This document shows positions 39,116 through 51,892 of a DNA stretch of 64,000 nt, piece by piece. The stretch lies in the NCBI GenBank assembly GCA_036971475.1, contig JBAIZL010000002.1:173264024-173328023 (forward strand), in the 5' to 3' direction. Source of the stretch: Prosapia bicincta (Eukaryota > Arthropoda > Insecta > Hemiptera > Cercopidae). Below the pieces are notes generated by a model. It made no database searches, was not told where the DNA came from, and worked only from the letters and a program-made list of their open reading frames with translations. The position numbers were made by a program, and so were the translations under genes. The stretch's first letter is position 1. Every line of letters begins with the position of its first letter.

Positions 39116-39283
39116 ACTTATCGCAGCCTATGTACATTACATTCCTGAAGTTATCTGAAATTAGCTAATTCGTCCAGATTATTACTCTACATTTATATTT
39201 CTGTCCCTTTAATTTTTAAAACATTTCCTAATCGTATATTTAAATATTTTGTAGCATAATTAATTTTTTTTACATAATTATAA

Positions 39284-39580
39284 TCATTGGTTAAACTTTT
39301 TAATATCCCTTACATCATAAATTCCCCCAGATTTATTTGTAACTATATTGTATATCTTGTTACGGCCTATATGCGCGTAGGACTGATGTACTTGCTCAAT
39401 AAACGGGGAAATATTTTGCTCAGGGATCATTAATTTAAATTTTCCATTTACATTTTTACATAGTTTATTCTCTATTATCTGGTAATTATTAAAATTTTCT
39501 ATATTTTGCATGATATATAATAAATTTGGTTGCATTTCTTGTTCCTGTCTCATTTTGACGAACAAATTTCGGAAGGACAA
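39284..39580 (-). pseudogene. Integrase N-terminal zinc-binding region, truncated
   Basis: A 98-codon open frame that includes HQSYAHIGRNKIY, the histidine half of the HHCC zinc finger of retroelement integrases. The cysteine half and the whole DDE catalytic core are missing. Only about 170 bases separate this frame from the tail relic, where several hundred would be needed. The enzyme would normally insert the cDNA into the host genome. Here an internal deletion has removed it. Confidence 0.7.
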
Positions 39581-39631
39581 TGGACATTCGACCTTTATTT
39601 GGTGAATTCTAATAACATTTAGTCCATTTTT

Positions 39632-40130
39632 TTATTTTCCTCCCTCCCTGTCAGTTTGATACATCCGACTGATGGTATCGCACGGGATATTCTCTTTCCC
39701 AGGGCAGTGTATCATAATGGGTTGGTACTCCTGTATTGCTAGTGTCCACCTTGTGATGCGCGAGTTCGTAAAGTTACAGGAGTACAGGAGTTGTAACGTT
39801 TTGTTGTCAGTGATTATTGTTATCGGGGCCCCTAACATCAAAGGTCGGAACTTCTTTAACCAATGCACAATGGCTAGGAGCTCCTTCTCACAAACAGTGT
39901 ATCCTCACTCTGCGTGTTTTAGCGTTCTAGATACAAAACCTATGACCTGTAACCTTCCCTCGGCATCCTTTTGGTAAAGCTGGCTAGCTATAGCATTATC
40001 GCTAGCGTCGGTTTGTAGAAAAGTACCCTGCCCTTCAATCGGATGTGTCAAAGTGACAGCGTCTATCAGCGTCTATAAACAAATCCTTCAGCCTTTGGAA
40101 CGCGACCTGCATCTCATTATCCCAAGCCCA
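39632..40130 (-). pseudogene. RNase H domain of pol, broken
   Basis: The later part is open (39,632-39,868) and contains HWLKKFRPLMLGAPITIITD and NKTLQLL, typical of gypsy RNase H. The earlier part shows TDAS (codons at 40,001-40,012) in another segment of the frame. A stop (TGA) interrupts just before the GYTVCEKELL stretch, in the context expected from a CpG transition. A 10-base tandem duplication at about 40,060-40,079 shifts the frame. The domain degrades the RNA strand during reverse transcription; this copy is inactive as it stands. Confidence 0.8.
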
Positions 40131-40163
40131 GGGCTGTCCCTTTCTTATTAGCCTTAACAGTGG

Positions 40164-40930
40164 TTACGTCTCTTGGGCATATTTACAAGTGAGCCTTGCA
40201 TAATAGTTCACAAATCCGAGAAACGATTGCAGCTGGCGCTTGTTTCTCGGAGCTGGGAAATCGTGTATGGCTTGTAATTTCTCCGGGTCTGTTGTTACCC
40301 CTTTTTGATTAAATATGTACCCAAGAAACTTAACCTCCCGTTGGCAGAACAAGGTTTTTGGGGATTTATATTTAAAACTCCCTCCCTGAACTTGAAAAAA
40401 ATGATTCGCAGGTGTTCTAGGTGCTCCTCATATGTCTCCGACAGACATAATAAATCGTCCACATACATTAATATATTTTCTTGTACTTCCAGTCCCAGTG
40501 TTATGTCAATGGTTCGTACAAGAGCGGCTAATGAGTTTTGCAACCCAAATGGGACTACTTTAAAGTTATAAACCTTATTTTCAAATAAAAACCCTGTAAA
40601 TTTTTTACACTCATGTGTTAATGCTATTTGCCAGAAACTTGACGTGAGGTCGATTTTTGAAATGTAGCGCCTGCTACGACCTTTCCTTAAGATTTCATCT
40701 CTACTCGGCGCAGCCTCATAGTCTGGAACCGTTATCTGATTTAATTTTCTGGCATCTAGGCATACTCTGCCTGATTTGTCTGGTTCAATTACGACTCAAC
40801 ATTGGGTTAATATAAGGTGTTCTTGATCTTTCTATTATGTCTTGTCGGAGCATATTTTCTATTTCCTCGCGGACTTGTCTACGAAAATTCATAGGAATGG
40901 GATAATTCCTACTTATGAAAGTGCTACATT
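40164..40930 (-). pseudogene. Reverse transcriptase domain of pol, frameshifted
   Basis: The domain starts at YPIPMNFRRQVREEIE in the upstream frame, shifts frame near 40,795, continues through LDARKLNQITVPDYE and SKIDLTSSFWQIAL to MYVDDLL (catalytic YVDD codons at 40,454-40,465), and shifts again near 40,350 into CQREVKFLGYIFNQKG and FLGFVNYYARL. It copies element RNA into cDNA. Fingers, palm and thumb are all recognisable, and both catalytic aspartates of YVDD are present. The two frameshifts prevent a continuous product. Confidence 0.92.
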
Positions 40931-42317
40931 CTTGAATTTTTAAAGCATGCTTATATTTAGTCGCCCTGCCTGGCTTATCACTAAATACATCTTCATATTC
41001 TTTTAACAAATTATTTAACCTTGATTGCTGGTTTTCATTTAATATGTTATTTTTATCTGGAACATGCTGTAATTGGATTTTCTTTAATTGAACACATCGT
41101 TTATCGGTATTAATTTTGTCACGTTTTCTACGGAACCTCTTCCATTCCGCACGTCCCTTGTAATTGATTCTTTTCTCTTTAATTAAAGTTTTGATAATTA
41201 TATTGCGATCAGTCGGCGTTAATTTTCGCGATTCGTTAGTTGAAGAATTTATATTATCGGAATGTCTATAAAATGAGCGGTTGACTAATTTATTGCAATT
41301 AGCTCTTTTGTTTATTACAACTTCAGGTCTATCCTCCAAGTTAATTAATTTTTTTATTTGTGGCTCATGGCCGTAATTATTTGTGGATTCTTTGATCCCG
41401 TTTCCTCCCTTATTATCCTTCCTTACTTTTCGTTTATTTATATTTATTAGGTTTATACCCTGGTTTGTTTTAATTTTACCATTTTTTAATGGATTTATAT
41501 TGCTCATTTTAGTACATCCGATTTTAACTCTTTTATTCCCTAACTTCCCTCGCTCCCTGCTTTGTCCGGGATTATCGTCTACTGATATATTCGCATCTTG
41601 ATTTGTTTTTTGCTTTAATTTTGGATTTTTGGAGTTTACTCCATCTTTTATCCCTGCATTTTTGTCGTTTATTTGTTTTTTATGTTTCTTTTGTTTTATT
41701 TTAAATTTCTTGTTTTTCCCTTCTATCTGTGACAGAGTACGTTGTATATCCAGATCCCTTTGTTCTCGATACACAACGGCTAACGGCCCCATTCTCTCGC
41801 CGCTCGCAATCAACCTCTCCACTTCAGGCTTTTGAGATGTTAGGTTGCCTACGTTAACTGGGTTGTCTTTTGCATTTTGCTTCACATTTTTATTTTCATT
41901 TTCGGTTTGTAACCCTATATTTTTTACATTTACATAATTCAATTTATTAATATTATTTGTTTTAATTTTGGCTTCTAGCCTTAATTTATTATTTTTATCG
42001 GGTAAACTTGCATTTACGTTTTTTCCCGTTTTTATGAAATCCTGCCAGAGCATTTTTCCGTCCAACTCATATGAGATAAACGATTTCTCCAGATTTATGC
42101 GAGTTTTAAGCTCACACAAAGTATTCATCCCTAATATGAGGTCAACTCGTAAGTTTTCCACAATTAGTAATACAAATTCCTTTGTGTGACCTTGAAGTGT
42201 TAGAGGCAACAGGGTTTGCAACCTAACCCTCTTGCAGGTAGACCCGATTGCTGTTAAAACTCCCAGGTTAGCTACAGGTAGTTCGTAGAAGATATTTCCT
42301 TGCTGTTTTAAGGCCAT
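40785..42317 (-). pseudogene. Pol: protease C-terminus, long linker, RT start
   Basis: A 510-codon open frame. Residues 1-93 are the end of the retropepsin-like protease (LLIVENLRVDLILGMNTL carries the ILG motif). Residues about 94-425 are a lysine- and asparagine-rich, low-complexity linker. From about 429 (RLNNLLKEYEDVFSD) the reverse transcriptase begins. The frame is not a natural start: the in-frame TAA at 42,318-42,320 separates it from the protease active site. Such a long basic linker between protease and RT is unusual for Ty3/gypsy elements as I know them. Confidence 0.85.
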
Positions 42318-42480
42318 TTATTTATTTGCATTGATTACGGACATTTGCGCACCCGTGTCCACTTCTGCAACTATCGCTTCACCTTTTATTTTTCAGCTAA
42401 TCAATGGGCATTGCTCTACTCGCTCTATTTTATTTATATAACTGTCATGTTCCTCTAACAATTCGTCCCGCATAAATAAG
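42318..42480 (-). pseudogene. Protease active-site region with stops
   Basis: In the frame of the downstream Pol segment, AEVDTGAQMSVIN is readable with DTGA codons at 42,348-42,359, the catalytic aspartate motif of retropepsins. Stops lie on each side: TGA at 42,393-42,395 and TAA at 42,318-42,320. The protease would cut the Gag and Pol precursors. Upstream the frame continues (RVEQCPLIS) towards gag. Confidence 0.85.
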
Positions 42481-42625
42481 GCTAAACCGTTCAGGCTCAC
42501 TATCTCGTCATGATGGTAAACTTGACGATCCTTAATTTCCGGGTTATTGAGTACCGGCGATCTCTGTTTTCGGATCCCTAGACGCGCTAACGGACAATGC
42601 TCCTTGTCGCTAGAGATCCTTCTCG

Positions 42626-43468
42626 CTAGTTTTTTTGGTGAGTGTCACTAGGTCCGGGGATAGAACGTGTAGGATTAGGTTTTTTAGGGTACTTTGGTGG
42701 CGGTTTTTTTTGGAGTTCATCATAGGATCTCGGGTTATGGTCAGGTCGTTGTTGGTTAGAAGTGACGAAGCGCGGTGGTGCCCGGTTTGCATTGCCGTTA
42801 CCGCGGTCGTTCTCCGTAACGTTGTCCAGTTGCAACAGAAACGCAATAGCCTGTTTAATGTTTTGTGTGGGGTTGCCCACACTAGCTAACTGTACGTTTG
42901 TCCCGAAATGCTTCATGATCATGAAAACGAATTGTTTTTCGGGAATTACTGGATCTAGGTTTTTAGCTTTGTTTACCATCATGACGAAATATTCCACCAT
43001 GTTGGAAGGTCCGCTACTATTGTATTTGCCCTGACTGATTTTCCTCCGAATTCTCTCCTGTTGGTGGAAGCTCCAGAAGTGCTGAGTAAACTCCTTACGG
43101 AATTCTTGGTATGTCTCAGACCCCTTCTTTACGGCTCTCCACCAACTGTCGGCTGAACTCTGCATATATCTCTCTATGATCTTCAGTTTCGTATTTTCCT
43201 CCATAGTATTATCTATTTCGGAAAATAGCGATTCCATTTCACATAGAAATTCGATCGGGTCTTCCCGAGATGTTCCCCAAAACTCTATCTTCCGATATGA
43301 TGCCTCGCGCAAGTTACTTGACACCGCAGGCAAACTTATTTGGGTTATTGACCCTGCCGTCCCTGAACTAGTGATTTTACTTTCTAGCTTTTTTACTTGT
43401 TGGTTTACTAACTTAACGTCATCTCTTACTTTATTAAATTTTTCGCCTAATTGATTTTGTTGCACTTC
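42626..43468 (-). pseudogene. Gag, capsid part (downstream of the duplication)
   Basis: The open frame 42,626-43,465 (279 codons) holds a Ty3/gypsy Gag capsid region: KIEFWGTSREDPIEFLCEME, SADSWWRAVKKGSETYQEFR and FHQQERIRRKISQGKYN match the typical pattern of retrotransposon gag domains. The C-terminus is rich in proline and basic residues (PPPKYPKKPNPTRS). I see no CCHC zinc knuckle. The frame's apparent start is inside the duplicated segment and is not the true Gag start. Confidence 0.88.
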
Positions 43469-43635
43469 GCCTCGCGCAAGTTACTTGACACCGCAGGCAA
43501 ACGTATTTGGGTTATTGACCCTGCCGTCCCTGAACTAGTGATTTTACTTTCTAGCTTTTTTACTTGTTGGTTTACTGACTTAACGTCATCTCTAACTTTA
43601 TTAGATTTTTCGCCTAATTGATTTTGTTGCACTTC
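43302..43635 (-). repeat. 167-bp tandem duplication within gag
   Basis: Unit 1 is 43,302-43,468 and unit 2 is 43,469-43,635, both starting GCCTCGCGCAAGTTACTTGA on the plus strand, with a handful of substitutions. Since 167 is not a multiple of three, it throws the upstream Gag frame out of register with the downstream one and causes the stop near 43,447. Both units encode the VNQQVKKLESKITSSGTAGS region. Confidence 0.93.
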
Positions 43636-44013
43636 TACATCGTTTTTAATTGGTTCTATCGCGGTGGCTTGTTCGCTCATTTTCTCTTCTAACTGGTTCG
43701 TTCTACTTTCAGAATCTGCCCTATATTTACCCATTTCGTCTTTAAACGCTTCTAAGATTTGTTGCCGTTCTATTTTCTCCATTTCCCACCTTTTTTCGGC
43801 TAATTCTAGCTCTTGTTTTTTTTGTTTTTTGTCTTCCTCCCTTTCGGCCTCTCTTACCGCCTTATCTAATTCGCGTTCTTTTAACCGCCTTTCTTCTTCG
43901 CGCTTTTCCCTAGCAGCATTTTCTAACTCACGCTCTTGTTTATCTTTATCCTTTTCGGCTTTTAGGTAAGCTAATAGCTTGTCCATGTCGGATTTTGTTT
44001 CCGATTTTGCCAT
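43447..44013 (-). pseudogene. Gag N-terminus, coiled coil
   Basis: 188 codons from the true Gag start (ATG at 44,013-44,011). Residues about 15-100 are dominated by E, K and R in heptad pattern (KEREL, REAEREEDKKQKKQELELAE), a long coiled coil that probably drives Gag multimerisation. The frame then runs into the tandem duplication and stops shortly after it. The 5' leader (44,014-44,415) separates it from the primer-binding site. Confidence 0.88.
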
Positions 44014-44415
44014 TTTTTTTTTAATTTAAAATTTGTTTAAATTAATTTATATATACGACTAGAGATCTTTTTTCTTTATTTTTATTTTTATATGTTTTTT
44101 ACAATTTTATTAATAGCCTATATTTAATATTGATTTGGCCGTTCGGTGCGGGTTATAGTTATGCCTAAGATGTTGTGCTCTCGTAACTAGTTAAATTTCT
44201 TTATTTTATTTATTCCTTTTTTTTAAATTTTGATTTAATTATTTGTTGTTTAATAGCTTTACTCCCTGCATATCCTTGTTTTATTCTTAAACTTGACATT
44301 TATTATTCCTAATTATTTTTAATGATATTATGATTAATTACCCACTACTTTTATTTAGTTGGGTTTAATTAATTTTAAAATTTATTAATTATTGTGCCTA
44401 ATTGTGCATTCCTAA
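44014..44415 (-). other. Leader of the retrotransposon
   Basis: AT-rich untranslated leader between primer-binding site and gag start. No open frame or recognisable structure. Confidence 0.6.
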
Positions 44416-44438
44416 TTCGAGCCCAAGGGCGGGCGCCA
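44416..44438 (-). promoter_or_regulatory. Primer-binding site, tRNA-Lys type
   Basis: Four bases after the 5' LTR the minus strand reads TGGCGCCC, then, after a mismatched centre, GGGCTCGAA. Insect tRNA-Lys(CUU) ends TTCGAGCCCCACGTTGGGCGCCA as I recall it, so both ends of the 23-base site pair with that tRNA while about six central bases do not. The terminal TGGCGCCC is enough for the assignment. Confidence 0.75.
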
Positions 44439-44442
44439 TATC

Positions 44443-46464
44443 TGCAACGGACCTTCACCCCGCTCGCTTACCGCCAAACAAACTCGACCTGCCTAAAACC
44501 TGTCGACATTTGCCTAACTCGTAACGGCAAGCGCATGTAACTAAATCCCATTTAAAAATACACCCTGGGGATCTTGTCTATTAAATTTATTAAAAGTCAT
44601 GGTAAGGTCAGTGATCTGTCATATGGTGTTAATATGGGTTAGCTGAAAACACATAGAAAAATATCACAAAATAAAAATACCTTACCATGCTTTGTAGACC
44701 TCTTTCCTCCATGCTCCTGCTCACGTGAGATCCGTGCAAGATACAATTTTACCATATCCTCCTTAAGGGGTCCTGTGTATTATATGGTAAAATCTGCCAG
44801 TGAGTCTCAACTCCTGGACTTTAAAATAAAACCAACTAGTGTTGTGGCTAGCTCAACATTGATTCTGTTATTTTATTTATTTCTTTGGGGGGGGGACTCG
44901 ATTATTTTTAGGTGCACTGTGATCATTTATTATTTATACTTTAGTAAAATAAATGACTCTAATAGGCTTGCTGATATTACTTTAAAAGCTTTCATTGATT
45001 TAATTTGATAATTTACTAGCTGGGAAAACATTGATTTTATTATTCAGCACACAGGATTGATTTAATAAATTTTACTCTATCAATTGTTTGACATATGAAT
45101 TTAATAAAAATTGAAATGGATAAATTGAACAAAATGAGTATATTCCTTTAACATAATAATTTCTTGAATTCATAAATTAAATTCCCCTTAATACATAAAA
45201 TACATTTACATTGAACGCAGGGAGGTTGAATGAGCCTATATCAATTCTATACCCAAATTTAATTTAGAAGCTGATTTTGTGCCAGCAGTTATATGACATT
45301 TTATCAATTTATATATGAAAGTATTTGAAAATAAAATTATTACTAAAACTATCCATCAAAGACATAAATATATTTACCAGTTTTTGAACATATACATTTA
45401 CATTAAAATTCTAATAAACTGATTCCTGATTTAATTAATCTTTTAGGAAATACAAAAACATTATAAATGATTTTATGTTACTAATTTCTGGGTACAAAAT
45501 TATTCAGATCTTGTACAACTTAACATTCATAATATTTCATCTCAGATTATTGGCGTACTGGTTGTAACAATTTTACCGCATTGTCATAAATATTACTGAT
45601 TCAATTAATTTATAAATATATGACAATTTCTACTCATCTTTGTGCTTGTGCTTTACTAGATTTATCTTTTCAAACATTAAAACTTTAATAAATTTCATAT
45701 TTTAATTTATTTGTCAAGGAAATAAAGCCATTATTTATCTTTTTCAATATTTGAGCAATCTTTAAAACTTTAGAAATTTTCAAAATAAATCTTATTTAAA
45801 TATTTAAAATTGTATAGAAATCATGACTTGCCCAACTCGCACTTTCCTGGATCCATCCTTTAGGTCCTAGGTTATGATTTCCTTGCTTCCAGACTGGTGG
45901 TTCTTCTCGTCTGAAAACATGTTCGTCCACGCTGCGGGAACAGGCGAATTTGGCGAAGCCATTTTCTTGACAATCGAAATTTAACCAAGATTCTGCATAT
46001 CCGATGGCTAGCTTTCACTAGACATTAGCTTAAGACATACTACAACAATTTTCCGCGCTACGCGGCCTCGATTGAAAAACTTAGAGTTCCATTATGATGT
46101 TTTTTAGGTTTATAAAAACTGCGACTTTTCCGGTCTGTGGCCTACATGCGAGAGTGGGCTTAACGCCCAACGAAAGCAATCGTTGCCTTCCCCCACTACT
46201 TGATTTTCCTGTACAGTTTTGATATTCAGCGTATTTCTTGTCTCTAACTGATTATTTTAAAATCTGTAGCAACTTGATTTTTGTCGTAGCACACAAAGCA
46301 CTCGCGATGTCATGATTTGTGTACATTACAATTCATTTTAAACTTATCCAACTAACAATTGACCTCAATGGCTTAGCAAATTTAATTAAAATTATTTTAT
46401 AAAAATTGATATGTTTTCAATTTTTTGTTTAATTGTTACGGGACCAATTTTTCCCGTTGCAACA
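44443..46464 (-). repeat. 5' LTR
   Basis: 2,022 bases, TGCAACGG...CCGTTGCAACA. It should contain the promoter and polyadenylation signals of the element in minus orientation. It differs from the other LTR by two deletions and scattered substitutions. A run of nine or ten G near 44,887 (36,715 in the other copy) varies in length. Confidence 0.93.
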
Positions 46465-48430
<1,966 letters not shown>

Positions 48431-48649
48431 TTATTCCCACGCCCCTAACGATACGAGAACCAACAGTGTTGCCACTATGGTGCGACTGTCTGACTAGTCA
48501 AATGTTTAGACTGTAAGACACTGGGTGTGTGTAATCACGTTGAAAACACAAACATTAGAATGTCCCTTCTTCATTTCAGCTGGCCAATTATTTACTCAAC
48601 TAACATAAGTCCTGGTTGTTAGTTTTCATAAACGTGTACAACTATCGAA

Positions 48650-50420
48650 AGCTGACGGGGATACAAGTGTGTGCTTCTACAGGAGTAGTAAAAAGATCAA
48701 TTAGGGTAGAATATCAGAACCCCAAAAAAGCTAGGAAATAATCAATTGGGGGGTTTTTAAGGATGCTAAGTCCACTACTGTGAACAAAATAAAACGGGGA
48801 TGAACGGGTTGGGCTCTATGGGAGTTGTAAAGGAGTGACTTGGGGTCAAAATGAAAGAAGGCAAAAAAAACTAGAAAATGATCAGTCGGAGGGTTTTAAC
48901 GGTGCTGAGTCTTTTACCGTTAACGAGCGTCATAGGGATACATGGGTGATCCTCTATGGGAGTAGCAAATAATGATTTGGAGTATAAAAGAGAGAACGCA
49001 AAACTAAGCTAGAGTAGGATCAATTGTAGTGTTTTGGAGGTAGCTGAGTCCAATACCGTCTTCCATATTAATCGGGAATGCACGGATGTGGCTCTACGGG
49101 AGTACAAAATTAGTGAATTGGGGTACAATTGTCAGAAGGCAACAAAACAATTGAAAATGATCATTCGGATGGGTTTTAATGACGCCGAGTCATTCACCGT
49201 TATCGAACGTCAATGGGGATACACGGGTGACCCTGTATGGGAGTAGCTAACGATGAATTGGGGTATAATTGTGAGAAAGCAAAACAAAGTTAGAAAATGA
49301 TCAATCGTAGTGTTTTGGAGGTTGCTGAGTAAAATACCGTCTTCAATTATATAAGGGGATGCACGGGTGTGGCGCTACGGGAGTAGAAAAAGGGTCAATT
49401 GGGATAAAAGTGTCAGAAGGCAAAAAAACCATGGAAAATTATCACTCGGGGGGTTTTAATGGTGCTTAGTCTTTATACATTATCGAACCTCATGGGGATA
49501 CACGAGTGATCCTCTATGGGAGTAGCAAATGATGATTTGGAGTATAAATGTGGGAAGGCAAAACAAAGCTAGAATATGATCAATCGTAGTGTTTGGAAGG
49601 TAGCTGAGTCTAATACCGTCTCCCATATTAATCAGGAATGCACGGATGTGGCTCTACGGGAGTAGAAAATTAGTGAATTTGGGTACAATGGTCAGAGAGC
49701 AAAAAACAATTGAAAATGATCATTCGGATGGGCTTTAATGGCGCCGAGTCATTCACCGTTATCGAACGTCAATGGGGATACACGGGTGACCCTCTATGGG
49801 AGTAGCTAACGATGAATTGGGGTACAATTGTGAGAAAGCAAAACAAAGTTAGAAAATGATCAATCATAGTGTTTTGTAGGTTGCTGAGTAAAATACCGAC
49901 TTCAATATTATAAGTGGATGCACGGGTATGGCGCTACGGGAGTAGAAAAACGGTCAATTGCGGTAAAATTGTCAGAAGGCAAAAAAACCATGGAAAATGA
50001 TCACTCGGGGGGTTTTAATGGTTCGGAGTCTTTTACCATTATCGAACGTCATAGGGATACACGGATGATCCTCTATGGGAATAGCAAATGATGATTTGGA
50101 GTATAAATGGGAGAAGGCAAAACAATGCTAGAAAATGATCAATCGTAGTGTTTTGGAAGGTGCTTAGTCCAATACCGTCTTCAATATTAAACGCGGATAC
50201 AAAGGTGTGCCTCTACGGGACTAGAAAAAGTATGATTGGGGGTAACATTAGCAGAAGACCACATAACAAGAAAAAATGATCACTCGGGTCTTTTAATGTT
50301 GTTGTCTTTTACAGTTATCGAACGTCAATGGGGATGCACCAGTCATGATCTATGCTAGTAGCAACTGGTGAATTAGGGTAAACATTTCAGAAGGTAAAAT
50401 AAAGGTAGAATATTATGGCT
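48650..50420 (+). repeat. 140-bp satellite array, 4-unit higher order
   Basis: About 12 units. The marker GGGTTTTAATGG.GC.GAGTC or its variant GTGTTTTGGAGGT.GCTGAG recurs at about 48,750, 48,892, 49,032, 49,171, 49,313, 49,451, 49,590, 49,729, 49,871, 50,009, 50,149 and 50,288, a spacing near 140. The two unit types alternate, and 48,892-49,450 repeats as 49,451-50,008, giving a four-unit repeat of ~558 bp. Each unit also holds CTCTATGGGAGTAG, GAATTGGGGTA, AAAATGATCA and TTATCGAACGTCA. Confidence 0.9.
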
Positions 50421-51654
50421 TGTAAAGTGAAACATTCAACCAAATAAGATTTTATTTTGGTATTTTTATCTCTTGGAGGGAATGAACTAGCTGAAGTAAA
50501 TAGATACTATCATGGTCCCTGTCACACGATTAAAACTGATAATACTGAATGATGTGGTCATCCTTCAGAGATCGAAAATAAACATTACACAAACACGTTC
50601 ATGAAGGGTTCGATTCCAGGCGCTAATTGGTCACGTGTTACAATGTGAAATTTATACCATTGAAGGTGTTCAGTGCTCTGTCGAATTTTAGGAATAGTTC
50701 TCCAGTTCTGTCAGTAAACATAGTGTCATAATAACAAAAATACGGGAGTGCATGTAGACGATTGTATTGTGAATCAGCAGGTTAGGTGTAGACCGGTACC
50801 CATCGATCCTCTTAATTGATTACATGTTTTCAAAACCCTCAATAGATCTCCAACTAAATGAACGGTTTCATCTTTAACAATATCCAATCTAGATTTCCAA
50901 GCGTATACTGCACGGGATAAAGACCAAGTACGAATTCAACTTTTTTCTTCTGAATTTCTCATTTAATTATCAGTCTTAGAGTTAGTACACTAACGTCTCC
51001 TACAACCTTACTTTACGAAAGTACATTTATTCTCATTTCCTTTATTTTATCTCATTAAGCTTTCTGCCACAATTTTTAAATTCTATTTCTTTCGTGTTAC
51101 AATCTTTTAAGAGTTTTTGCAATTTAAGAACGATTTTGCAGAATTTTCAGACTAATACATCAAATTTTCTTCTCCATTTCTTCTTCAGTGTATTAAAAAA
51201 AAATGAAAATTTCAATTTTAAGTTTTTACTGCTTGTAAAAAAATAATAAAGGATAAGTAAAGGGTTGGCATAAAGTTTATTTACAGTAAGTTTTTAAAGT
51301 TAGGCCTATAGTAGAAAAACAACAAATATTGTATCACCTTTACCACAGGGAGGTAACCAGAAAAATCTACCTATATTGTACATTGTAAATAAAAGAAGGC
51401 TTTTATTTGTTCGAATCCCATCTAATGGTAATTTCTTGTTCACGTAGGCCCATTGAACACATCTATATTTTATAGGTTCAAACGAGCACAAATTACTATT
51501 TTCGGATAAAAAAATTAAACATTGAAATAATAATATTTCTGTACTTACGACAGCCAAATCTAACAAAAAACCTGTTTTATTTTTCTGTGAGCATATGCTT
51601 TAAAAGGGTGCATATAGTATTCTAACAAGGAGTAAAATTTTCACGAAGATATGA
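50421..51654. other. Core of 10-kb structure, left part
   Basis: No gene is recognised. A minus-strand frame at 51,306-51,566 is open for 86 codons without a known motif. 50,600-50,900 is less AT-rich than average. Confidence 0.4.
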
Positions 51655-51828
51655 CATATTAGTGCCAATAACAATCGGTATAAGCATTTCACCAAGATAA
51701 GGGCAAAACATTTTAAGTATTTATTCAAGGATTCATGTATCATAGGTGGTTTTGTGCCAATAAAACTAGAGAGCAGTTCAGGCGGTTTAAGCAATGGTAA
51801 ATATACTTCTTTACTTCTACATCTTTAA
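51655..51828 (+). pseudogene. Second relic of recombinase-like C-terminus
   Basis: A plus-strand frame after a stop at 51,652-51,654 reads IRAKHFKYLFKDSCIIG and IKLESSSGGLS before a stop at 51,828. The minus-strand frame at 53,317-53,931 ends with IRAKHFKYLFKDTCIIG and IKLESSSGGLS. The two are paralogous fragments in inverted orientation. The conserved domain itself (see 53,317-53,931) is not visible upstream of this fragment, so it is a short remnant. Confidence 0.6.
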
Positions 51829-51892
51829 AGAATATAATATTATGTAAGGATATAGTTCTTCCCAATGTATATTGCATTGTAGCTAGGCATCA
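51697..51892. repeat. Inverted repeat, left arm (core)
   Basis: The reverse complement matches 53,237-53,428 over about 195 bases, with shared words GGGCAAAACATTTTAAGTA, CATGTATCATAGGTG, CTAGAGAGCAG.TCAGG and ATAGTTCTTCCCAATGTATA. The similarity extends beyond the coding relics, so it is DNA duplication and not only protein conservation. Confidence 0.85.

Noticed and set aside
41383..44000. Several plus-strand open frames of 68-101 codons
   Set aside because: They are antisense to gag and pol, which have clear domain matches on the minus strand.
44416..44438. tRNA-like sequence
   Set aside because: Only the 3' portion of a tRNA-Lys is present, in the exact position of a retrotransposon primer-binding site. 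It is not a tRNA gene.
49034..49246. 70-codon open frame on the plus strand
   Set aside because: It lies wholly inside the 140-bp satellite, and the frame is interrupted in the neighbouring higher-order unit (49,590-49,810). It is a by-product of the repeat.
48650..50420. CRISPR-like array
   Set aside because: Units are contiguous and about 140 bp with no unique spacers, in a eukaryotic context. It is satellite DNA.
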